The translations under genes were made by a program, and so were the position numbers. Below the pieces are notes generated by a model. The model was given only the letters and a program-made list of their open reading frames with translations, did no database searches and was not told where the DNA came from. A DNA stretch of 64,000 bases, taken from Macrostomum hystrix (taxonomy: Eukaryota; Platyhelminthes; Macrostomidae). The stretch covers positions 31,768,501 through 31,832,500 of the forward strand of contig CATNEN010000038.1 of the NCBI GenBank assembly GCA_950097015.1, read 5' to 3'. Of the stretch, positions 14,101 through 24,864 are shown piece by piece (the first letter of the stretch is position 1; every line of letters starts with the position of its first letter).

Positions 14101-17100
14101 CCAGAGTTTCAATCATGGCTAAACCAGCGTCTGAATCATGGCTAAACCAGCGTCTGAATCATGGCTAAACCAGAGTTTGAATCATGGCTAAACCAGAGTT
14201 TGAATCATGGCTTAACCAGAGTCTGAATCATGGCTAAACCAGCGTCTGAATCATGGCTAAAGCAGAGTTTGAATCATGGCTAAACCAGAGTCTGAATCAT
14301 GGCTTAACCAGAGTCTGAATCATGGCTAAACCAGAGTCTGAATCATGGCTAAACCAGAGTCTGAATCATGGCTAAACCAGCGTCTGAATCATGGCTAAAC
14401 CAGAGTTTGAATCATGGCTAAACCAGAGTTTGAATCATGGCTTAACCAGAGTCTGAATCATGGCTAAACCAGCGTCTGAATCATGGCTAAAGCAGAGTTT
14501 GAATCATGGCTAAACCAGAGTTTGAATCATGGCTTAACCAGAGTTTGAATCATGGTTAAACCAGAGTCTGAATTATGGCTTAACCAGAATTTAAATCATG
14601 GCTAAACCAGCGTCTGAATCATGGCTAAACCAGAGTCTGAATCATGGCAAAACTGGAGTCTGAATCATGGCTAAACCATAGTCTGAATCATGGCTAAAAT
14701 AGAGTCTGAATCATGGCTAAACCAGAGTCTGAATCATGGCTAAACTAGAGTCTGAATCATGGCTAAACCAGAGTCTGAATCATGGCAAAACTGGAGTCTG
14801 AATCATGGCTAAACCATAGTCTGAATCATGGCTAAAATAGAGTCTGAATCATGGCTAAACCAGAGTCTGAATCATGGCTTAACCAGAGTTTGAATCATGG
14901 CTAAACCAGAGTCTGAATCATGGCTAAACCAGAGTCTGAATCATGGCTAAACCAGAGTCTGAATCATGGCTAAACCAGCGTCTGAATCATGGCTAAACCA
15001 GAGTCTGAATCATGGCAAAACTGGAGTCTGAATCATGGCTAAACCATAGTCTGAATCATGGCTAAAATAGAGTCTGAATCATGGCTAAACCAGAGTCTGA
15101 ATCATGGCTTAACCAGAGTTTGAATCATGGCTAAACCAGAGTTTCAATCATGGCTAAACCAGCGTCTGAATCATGGCTAAACCAGCGTCTGAATCATGGC
15201 TAAACCAGAGTTTGAATCATGGCTAAACCAGAGTTTGAATCATGGCTTAACCAGAGTCTGAATCATGGCTAAACCAGCGTCTGAATCATGGCTAAAGCAG
15301 AGTTTGAATCATGGCTAAACCAGAGTCTGAATCATGGCTTAACCAGAGTCTGAATCATGGCTAAACCAGAGTCTGAATCATGGCTAAACCAGAGTCTGAA
15401 TCATGGCTAAACCAGCGTCTGAATCATGGCTAAACCAGAGTTTGAATCATGGCTAAACCAGAGTTTGAATCATGGCTTAACCAGAGTCTGAATCATGGCT
15501 AAACCAGCGTCTGAATCATGGCTAAAGCAGAGTTTGAATCATGGCTAAACCAGAGTTTGAATCATGGCTTAACCAGAGTTTGAATCATGGCTAAACCAGA
15601 GTCTGAATCATGGCTTAACCAGAATTTAAATCATGGCTAAACCAGCGTCTGAATCATGGCTTAACCAGAGTCTGAATCATGGCTAAACCAGAGTCTGAAT
15701 CATGGCTAAACCAGAGTCTGAATCATGGCAAAACTGGAGTCTGAATCATGGCTAAACCATAGTCTGAATCATGGCTAAAATAGAGTCTGAATCATGGCTA
15801 AACCAGAGTCTGAATCATGGCTAAACTAGAGTCTGAATCATGGCTAAACCAGAGTCTGAATCATGGCTAAACTAGAGTCTGAATCATGGCTAAACCAGCG
15901 TCTGAATCATGGCTAAACCAGAGTCTGAATCATGGCTAAACCAGAGTCTGAATCATGGCTTAACCAGAGTCTGAATCATGGCTAAACCAGAGTCTGAATC
16001 ATGGCTAAACCAGAGTCTGAATCATGGCTTAACCAGAGTCTGAATCATGGCTAAACCAGAGTCTGAATCATGGCTAAACCAGAGTCTGAATCATGGCAAA
16101 ACTGGAGTCTGAATCATGGCTAAACCATAGTCTGAATCATGGCTAAAATAGAGTCTGAATCATGGCTAAACCAGAGTCTGAATCATGGCTTAACCAGAGT
16201 TTGAATCATGGCTAAACCAGAGTCTGAATCATGGCTAAACCAGAGTCTGAATCATGGCTAAACCAGAGTCTGAATCATGGCTAAACCAGCGTCTGAATCA
16301 TGGCTAAACCAGAGTTTGAATCATGGCTAAACCAGAGTTTGAATCATGGCTTAACCAGAGTCTGAATCATGGCTAAACCAGCGTCTGAATCATGGCTAAA
16401 GCAGAGTTTGAATCATGGCTAAACCAGAGTTTGAATCATGGCTTAACCAGAGTTTGAATCATGGCTAAACCAGAGTCTGAATCATGGCTTAACCAGAGTC
16501 TGAATCATGGCTAAACCAGAGTCTGAATCATGGCAAAACTGGAGTCTGAATCATGGCTAAACCATAGTCTGAATCATGGCTAAAATAGAGTCTGAATCAT
16601 GGCTAAACCAGAGTCTGAATCATGGCTAAACTAGAGTCTGAATCATGGCTAAACCAGAGTCTGAATCATGGCTAAACCAGAGTCTGAATCATGGCTAAAC
16701 TAGAGTCTGAATCATGGCTAAACCAGCGTCTGAATCATGGCTAAACCAGAGTCTGAATCATGGCTTAACCAGAGTCTGAATCATGGCTAAACCAGAGTCT
16801 GAATCATGGCTAAACCAGAGTCTGAATCATGGCAAAACTGGAGTCTGAATCATGGCTAAACTAGAGTCTGAATCATGGCTAAACCAGAGTCTGAATCATG
16901 GCTAAACTAGAGTCTGAATCATGGCTAAACCAGCGTCTGAATCATGGCTAAACCAGAGTCTGAATCATGGCTTAACCAGAGTCTGAATCATGGCTAAACC
17001 AGAGTCTGAATCATGGCTAAACCAGAGTCTGAATCATGGCAAAACTGGAGTCTGAATCATGGCTAAACCATAGTCTGAATCATGGCTAAAATAGAGTCTG

Positions 17101-20100
17101 AATCATGGCTAAACCAGCGTCTGAATCATGGCTAAACCAGAGTCTGAATCATGGCAAAACTGGAGTCTGAATCATGGCTAAACCATAGTCTGAATCATGG
17201 CTAAAATAGAGTCTGAATCATGGCTAAACCAGAGTCTGAATCATGGCTTAACCAGAGTTTGAATCATGGCTAAACCAGAGTTTCAATCATGGCTAAACCA
17301 GCGTCTGAATCATGGCTAAACCAGCGTCTGAATCATGGCTAAACCAGAGTTTGAATCATGGCTAAACCAGAGTTTGAATCATGGCTTAACCAGAGTTTGA
17401 ATCATGGCTAAACCAGAGTCTGAATCATGGCTAAACCAGAGTCTGAATCATGGCTAAACCAGAGTCTGAATCATGGCTAAACCAGCGTCTGAATCATGGC
17501 TAAACCAGAGTCTGAATCATGGCTAAACTGGAGTCTGAATCATGGCTAAACCATAGTCTGAATCATGGCTAAAATAGAGTCTGAATCATGGCTAAACCAG
17601 AGTCTGAATCATGGCTTAACCAGAGTTTGAATCATGGCTAAACCAGAGTTTCAATCATGGCTAAACCAGCGTCTGAATCATGGCTAAACCAGCGTCTGAA
17701 TCATGGCTAAACCAGAGTTTGAATCATGGCTAAACCAGAGTTTGAATCATGGCTTAACCAGAGTCTGAATCATGGCTAAACCAGCGTCTGAATCATGGCT
17801 AAAGCAGAGTTTGAATCATGGCTAAACCAGAGTCTGAATCATGGCTTAACCAGAGTCTGAATCATGGCTAAACCAGAGTCTGAATCATGGCTAAACCAGA
17901 GTCTGAATCATGGCTAAACCAGCGTCTGAATCATGGCTAAACCAGAGTTTGAATCATGGCTAAACCAGAGTTTGAATCATGGCTTAACCAGAGTCTGAAT
18001 CATGGCTAAACCAGCGTCTGAATCATGGCTAAAGCAGAGTTTGAATCATGGCTAAACCAGAGTTTGAATCATGGCTTAACCAGAGTTTGAATCATGGCTA
18101 AACCAGAGTCTGAATCATGGCTTAACCAGAATTTAAATCATGGCTAAACCAGCGTCTGAATCATGGCTTAACCAGAGTCTGAATCATGGCTAAACCAGAG
18201 TCTGAATCATGGCTAAACCAGAGTCTGAATCATGGCAAAACTGGAGTCTGAATCATGGCTAAACCATAGTCTGAATCATGGCTAAAATAGAGTCTGAATC
18301 ATGGCTAAACCAGAGTCTGAATCATGGCTAAACTAGAGTCTGAATCATGGCTAAACCAGAGTCTGAATCATGGCTAAACTAGAGTCTGAATCATGGCTAA
18401 ACCAGCGTCTGAATCATGGCTAAACCAGAGTCTGAATCATGGCTAAACCAGAGTCTGAATCATGGCTTAACCAGAGTCTGAATCATGGCTAAACCAGAGT
18501 CTGAATCATGGCTAAACCAGAGTCTGAATCATGGCTTAACCAGAGTCTGAATCATGGCTAAACCAGAGTCTGAATCATGGCTAAACCAGAGTCTGAATCA
18601 TGGCAAAACTGGAGTCTGAATCATGGCTAAACCATAGTCTGAATCATGGCTAAAATAGAGTCTGAATCATGGCTAAACCAGAGTCTGAATCATGGCTTAA
18701 CCAGAGTTTGAATCATGGCTAAACCAGAGTCTGAATCATGGCTAAACCAGAGTCTGAATCATGGCTAAACCAGAGTCTGAATCATGGCTAAACCAGCGTC
18801 TGAATCATGGCTAAACCAGAGTTTGAATCATGGCTAAACCAGAGTTTGAATCATGGCTTAACCAGAGTCTGAATCATGGCTAAACCAGCGTCTGAATCAT
18901 GGCTAAAGCAGAGTTTGAATCATGGCTAAACCAGAGTTTGAATCATGGCTTAACCAGAGTTTGAATCATGGCTAAACCAGAGTCTGAATCATGGCTTAAC
19001 CAGAGTCTGAATCATGGCTAAACCAGAGTCTGAATCATGGCAAAACTGGAGTCTGAATCATGGCTAAACCATAGTCTGAATCATGGCTAAAATAGAGTCT
19101 GAATCATGGCTAAACCAGAGTCTGAATCATGGCTAAACTAGAGTCTGAATCATGGCTAAACCAGAGTCTGAATCATGGCTAAACCAGAGTCTGAATCATG
19201 GCTAAACTAGAGTCTGAATCATGGCTAAACCAGCGTCTGAATCATGGCTAAACCAGAGTCTGAATCATGGCTTAACCAGAGTCTGAATCATGGCTAAACC
19301 AGAGTCTGAATCATGGCTAAACCAGAGTCTGAATCATGGCAAAACTGGAGTCTGAATCATGGCTAAACTAGAGTCTGAATCATGGCTAAACCAGAGTCTG
19401 AATCATGGCTAAACTAGAGTCTGAATCATGGCTAAACCAGCGTCTGAATCATGGCTAAACCAGAGTCTGAATCATGGCTTAACCAGAGTCTGAATCATGG
19501 CTAAACCAGAGTCTGAATCATGGCTAAACCAGAGTCTGAATCATGGCAAAACTGGAGTCTGAATCATGGCTAAACCATAGTCTGAATCATGGCTAAAATA
19601 GAGTCTGAATCATGGCTAAACCAGCGTCTGAATCATGGCTAAACCAGAGTCTGAATCATGGCAAAACTGGAGTCTGAATCATGGCTAAACCATAGTCTGA
19701 ATCATGGCTAAAATAGAGTCTGAATCATGGCTAAACCAGAGTCTGAATCATGGCTTAACCAGAGTTTGAATCATGGCTAAACCAGAGTTTCAATCATGGC
19801 TAAACCAGCGTCTGAATCATGGCTAAACCAGCGTCTGAATCATGGCTAAACCAGAGTTTGAATCATGGCTAAACCAGAGTTTGAATCATGGCTTAACCAG
19901 AGTCTGAATCATGGCTAAACCAGCGTCTGAATCATGGCTAAAGCAGAGTTTGAATCATGGCTAAACCAGAGTCTGAATCATGGCTTAACCAGAGTCTGAA
20001 TCATGGCTAAACCAGAGTCTGAATCATGGCTAAACCAGAGTCTGAATCATGGCTAAACCAGCGTCTGAATCATGGCTAAACCAGAGTTTGAATCATGGCT

Positions 20101-22267
20101 AAACCAGAGTTTGAATCATGGCTTAACCAGAGTCTGAATCATGGCTAAACCAGCGTCTGAATCATGGCTAAAGCAGAGTTTGAATCATGGCTAAACCAGA
20201 GTTTGAATCATGGCTTAACCAGAGTTTGAATCATGGCTAAACCAGAGTCTGAATTATGGCTTAACCAGAATTTAAATCATGGCTAAACCAGCGTCTGAAT
20301 CATGGCTAAACCAGAGTCTGAATCATGGCAAAACTGGAGTCTGAATCATGGCTAAACCATAGTCTGAATCATGGCTAAAATAGAGTCTGAATCATGGCTA
20401 AACCAGAGTCTGAATCATGGCTAAACTAGAGTCTGAATCATGGCTAAACCAGAGTCTGAATCATGGCTAAACTAGAGTCTGAATCATGGCTAAACCAGCG
20501 TCTGAATCATGGCTAAACCAGAGTCTGAATCATGGCTAAACCAGAGTCTGAATCATGGCTTAACCAGAGTCTGAATCATGGCTAAACCAGAGTCTGAATC
20601 ATGGCTAAACCAGAGTCTGAATCATGGCTTAACCAGAGTCTGAATCATGGCTAAACCAGAGTCTGAATCATGGCTAAACCAGAGTCTGAATCATGGCAAA
20701 ACTGGAGTCTGAATCATGGCTAAACCATAGTCTGAATCATGGCTAAAATAGAGTCTGAATCATGGCTAAACCAGAGTCTGAATCATGGCTTAACCAGAGT
20801 TTGAATCATGGCTAAACCAGAGTCTGAATCATGGCTAAACCAGAGTCTGAATCATGGCTAAACCAGAGTCTGAATCATGGCTAAACCAGCGTCTGAATCA
20901 TGGCTAAACCAGAGTTTGAATCATGGCTAAACCAGAGTTTGAATCATGGCTTAACCAGAGTCTGAATCATGGCTAAACCAGCGTCTGAATCATGGCTAAA
21001 GCAGAGTTTGAATCATGGCTAAACCAGAGTTTGAATCATGGCTTAACCAGAGTTTGAATCATGGCTAAACCAGAGTCTGAATCATGGCTTAACCAGAGTC
21101 TGAATCATGGCTAAACCAGAGTCTGAATCATGGCAAAACTGGAGTCTGAATCATGGCTAAACCATAGTCTGAATCATGGCTAAAATAGAGTCTGAATCAT
21201 GGCTAAACCAGAGTCTGAATCATGGCTAAACTAGAGTCTGAATCATGGCTAAACCAGAGTCTGAATCATGGCTAAACCAGAGTCTGAATCATGGCTAAAC
21301 TAGAGTCTGAATCATGGCTAAACCAGCGTCTGAATCATGGCTAAACCAGAGTCTGAATCATGGCTTAACCAGAGTCTGAATCATGGCTAAACCAGAGTCT
21401 GAATCATGGCTAAACCAGAGTCTGAATCATGGCAAAACTGGAGTCTGAATCATGGCTAAACTAGAGTCTGAATCATGGCTAAACCAGAGTCTGAATCATA
21501 GCTAAACTAGAGTCTGAATCATGGCTAAACCAGCGTCTGAATCATGGCTAAACCAGAGTCTGAATCATGGCTTAACCAGAGTCTGAATCATGGCTAAACC
21601 AGAGTCTGAATCATGGCTAAACCAGAGTCTGAATCATGGCAAAACTGGAGTCTGAATCATGGCTAAACCATAGTCTGAATCATGGCTAAAATGGAGTCTG
21701 AATCATGGCTAAACCAGAGTCTGAATCATGGCTAAACTAGAGTCTGAATCATGGCTAAACCAGAGTCTGAATCATGGCTTAACCATAGTCTGAATCATGG
21801 CTAAACCAGAGTCTGAATCATGGCTAAACCAGAGTCTGAATCATGGCAAAACTGGAGTCTGAATCATGGCTAAACCATAGTCTGAATCATGGCTAAAATA
21901 GAGTCTGAATCATGGCTAAACCAGAGTCTGAATCATGGCTAAACTAGAGTCTGAATCATGGCTAAACCAGAGTCTGAATCATGGCTAAACTAGAGTCTGA
22001 ATCATGGCTAAACCAGAGTCTGAATCATGGCTAAACTAGAGTCTGAATCATGGCTAAACCAGAGTTTGAATCATGGCTAAACCAGAGTTTCAATCATGGC
22101 TAAACCAGCGTCTGAATCATGGCTAAACCAGCGTCTGAATCATGGCTAAACCAGAGTTTGAATCATAGCCAACCAGAGTCTGAATCATGGCAAAACGAGA
22201 GTTTGAATCATAGCCCACCAGGGTTTAAAACATGGCGAAACCTGAGTTTGAATCTTGGCTAACCTGT
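2161..22267 (+). repeat. 23-bp minisatellite, ~20 kb (about 870 units), inside Helitron copy 1
   Basis: The unit core is CATGGCTAAACCAGAG followed by TCTGAAT or TTTGAAT. Recurring variants are GCTTAACC, CAAAACTGG, AAATAGAG, CCAGCGTCT, AAAGCAGAG and the rarer AATTTAAAT and TTTCAAT. Since 23 is not a multiple of 3 and the unit holds TAA/TGA (TAG/TGA on the other strand), all six frames are closed and the array is non-coding. Rare variants recur at offsets that are exact multiples of 23 bp (3887, 3013 and 5681), showing large array-internal duplications. No spacers are present, so this is not a CRISPR array. Confidence 0.95.
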
Positions 22268-22279
22268 TTGAAAAATCAA

Positions 22280-24148
22280 CGTCAACTGGGGAGTCATCAT
22301 CAAAATGGGGATCATGGTGAACTGGGGGATCATGGTAAACTGGGGGATAATTGTCGACTGGGGGATCAATGTCAACCGGGGGATCATTGTCAACTGGGGG
22401 ATCATTGTCAACTGGGGGATCATTGTCAAATGGGGGATCATTGTCAACTGGGGGATCTTTGTCAACTGGGGGTTCATTGTCAACTGGGGGTTCATTGTCA
22501 ACTGGGGGATCATTGTGAACTGAGAGATCATTGTCAAGTGGGGGGTAATGGTCAACTGGGGGATAATTGTCAACTGGGGAATCATCATCAACTGGGGATC
22601 ATCATCAACTGGGGGATCATTGAGAACTGGGGGATCTTTGTCAACTGGGGGATCATTGTATACTGTGGGATCATTGTCAACTGGGGGATCATTGTCAACT
22701 GGGGGATCATTGTCAACTGGGGGATCGTTGTCAACTGGGGGTTCATTGTCAACTGGGGGATCATTGTCAACTGGGATATCATTGTCAACTGGGGGATCAT
22801 CATCAACTGGGGGATCATTGTCAACTGGGGGTTCATTGTCAACTGTGGGATCGTTGTCAACCGGCGGGATCATTGTCAACTGGGGGATCATTGTCAACTG
22901 GGGGATCATTGTCAACTGGGGGATCATTGTCAACTGGGGGATCATCATCAACTGGGGGATCATTGTCAACTGGGGGAACATTGTCAACTGGAGGAACATT
23001 GTTAACTAGGGATCATCATCAATGGGGAGACTTCATCAACTGGGGGATCATTGTGAACTGGGGGATCTTTGTTAACTGGGGGATCATTGTCAACTGGGGG
23101 ATCATTCTCAACTGGGGGATCATTGTCAACTGGGGGATCATTTTCAACTGGGGGATCATCATTAACTGGGGGATCATTGTCAACTGGGGGATCATTGTCA
23201 ACTGGGGGATCATTGTCAACTGGGGGATCATTGTCAACTGGGGGATCATTGTCAACTGGGTGATCATCATCAACTGGGGGATCATTGTTAACTGGGGGAA
23301 CATTGTCAAATGGAGGAACATTGTTAACTGGGGATCATCATCAATGGGGAGACTTCATCAACTGGGGGATCATTGTGAACTGGGGGATCTTTGTTAACTG
23401 GGGGATCATTGTCAACTGGGGGATCATTGTCAAATGGGGGATCATTGTCAACTGGGGGATCATTTTCAACTGGGGGATCATTGTCAACTGGGTGATCATC
23501 ATCAACTGGGGGATCATTGTCAACTGGGGGAACATTGTCAAATGGAAGAACATTGTTAACTGGGGATCATCATCAATGGGGAGACTTCATCAACTGGGGG
23601 ATCATTGTGAACTGGGGGATCTTTGTTAACTGGGGGATCATTGTCAACTGGGGGATCATTGTCAACTGGGGGATCATTGTCAACTGGGGGATCATTTTCA
23701 ACTGGGGGATCATCATCAACTGGGGGATCATCATCAACTGGGTGATCATTGTGAACTGGGGGATCTTTGTCAACTGGGGGATCATTGTCAACTGTGGGAT
23801 CATTGTCAACTGGGGGATCATTGTCAAATGGGGGATCATTGTCAACTGTGGGATCGTTGTCAACTGCGGGTTCATTGTCAACTGGGGGTTCATTGTCAAC
23901 TGGGGGATCATCATCAACTGGGGGATCATCATCAACTGGGTGATCATTGTGAACTGGGTGATCTTTGTCAACTGGGGGATCATTGTTAACTGTGGGATCA
24001 TTGTCAACTGGGGGATCATTGTCAAATGGGGGATCATTGTCAACTGTGGGATCGTTGTCAACTGGGGGTTCATTGTCAACTGGGGGTTCATTGTCAACTG
24101 GGGGATCATTGTCAACTGGGGGATCATTGTCAACTGGGGGTTCATTGT
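22280..24148 (+). repeat. 18-bp G-rich minisatellite (about 104 units), Helitron copy 1
   Basis: Unit GGGGGATCATTGTCAACT in tandem, with variants TTCATTGT, ATCTTTGT, ATCATCAT, ATCGTTGT and GTGAACT. The period is six codons, so several frames on both strands stay open for hundreds of bases and give GDHCQL-, STGGSL- or QLTMIP-type repeats. These are repeat artefacts. Larger blocks containing TTGTTAACT...GGGGAGACTTCATCAA recur near 23005, 23325 and 23565. Confidence 0.95.
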
Positions 24149-24241
24149 AGCTTTAAAAAGCTGTAAATTCAGCTGCTAAAAAGTATATACTAGACGAATT
24201 AAAAGTATTTCTGCTCCCCGAAGGGGGGCAAAACTTGCTAG
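24149..24241 (+). mobile_element. Helitron 3' terminus with hairpin, copy 1
   Basis: Unique ~93-bp right end. TGCTCCCCGAAGGGGGGCA at 24212-24230 folds as an 8-bp stem (one T-G wobble) with a GAA loop. Seven bases later CTAG closes the element at 24238-24241. The hairpin is intact in all three copies (29565-29583 and, reversed, 47467-47485). Confidence 0.8.
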
Positions 24242-24269
24242 TCCACTATACTAAAAATGAAATGCTTGG

Positions 24270-24301
<32 letters not shown>

Positions 24302-24864
24302 AATTGATTTTCTCCCGAACGGCTCAACCGATTTTCACCATTTCTTCACCAAAAGATGCCAAATATGGGGACAATTTTACACGTATTTTTATTAAGCTTA
24401 ACTTTATTGCTAAGTGGATTAAATATTCGAAAAACATGTTTTTTGACCATTTCAAAGGTCAAACTATCTTGGCCTATTGAGAATTTCATTCACTGACTGC
24501 CACTGAATTGGAATTGCATCGTCAAATTGCGCAACAACCCCTAGCTGATTGAATTTAAAGCCTGCACTCTGGAGACAAATTGGAAATAAATGTACACAAC
24601 CAACCGCGAGACTGAGTGTACTCTATTTTCTTACTTCATTGTACAAAGCCAGAACTTTGAGAATTCATTTTATAAGGCTGATTTCTGCACCCACTAACCA
24701 ACAGTCGGAATAGCCGATGTGTTAGGCACTAGGAATAAGTTAGGCTAGGCTAGGGTTCGATTCTGCACTGCGTCAAATCATTTAGACTAATTTTCAGCCA
24801 GTAGTGATTGAAGATTATTTTGATTTATTTTTTTCATTACGTAAATAAAATATCATAAATCATA

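Larger units (their letters stand above)
1559..24241 (+). mobile_element. Non-autonomous Helitron-like element, copy 1 (22.7 kb)
   Basis: The element begins TCCACTATACTAAAAATG, preceded by A, and ends with a 19-nt hairpin, seven bases and CTAG, followed by T. That is the TC...hairpin...CTRR structure with insertion between A and T known for Helitrons. After the 5' end come a tetranucleotide tract (TTGG/TTGC) and CGAACGGCTCAACCGATTTT, a layout I recall from abundant non-autonomous Helitrons of insects. It has no Rep/helicase frame. The interior is a ~600-bp 5' block, a ~20-kb 23-bp minisatellite, a 1.9-kb 18-bp minisatellite and a ~95-bp 3' end. Copies 2 and 3 have the same order. Mollusc 'pearl' elements and Helentron-derived HINEs are the closest structural parallels. 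The Helitron assignment rests on end structure, not homology search. Confidence 0.75.

Noticed and set aside
2161-22267. CRISPR-like regular repeats
   Set aside because: The 23-bp units are contiguous with no unique spacers and lie in a eukaryotic mobile element.
22232-24179. Long open frames of GDHCQL/STGGSL/QLTMIP repeats on both strands (also 28193-29532 and 47456-49261)
   Set aside because: They come from an 18-bp minisatellite with a six-codon period inside Helitron-like elements, are open in several frames at once, and show no codon or domain structure.
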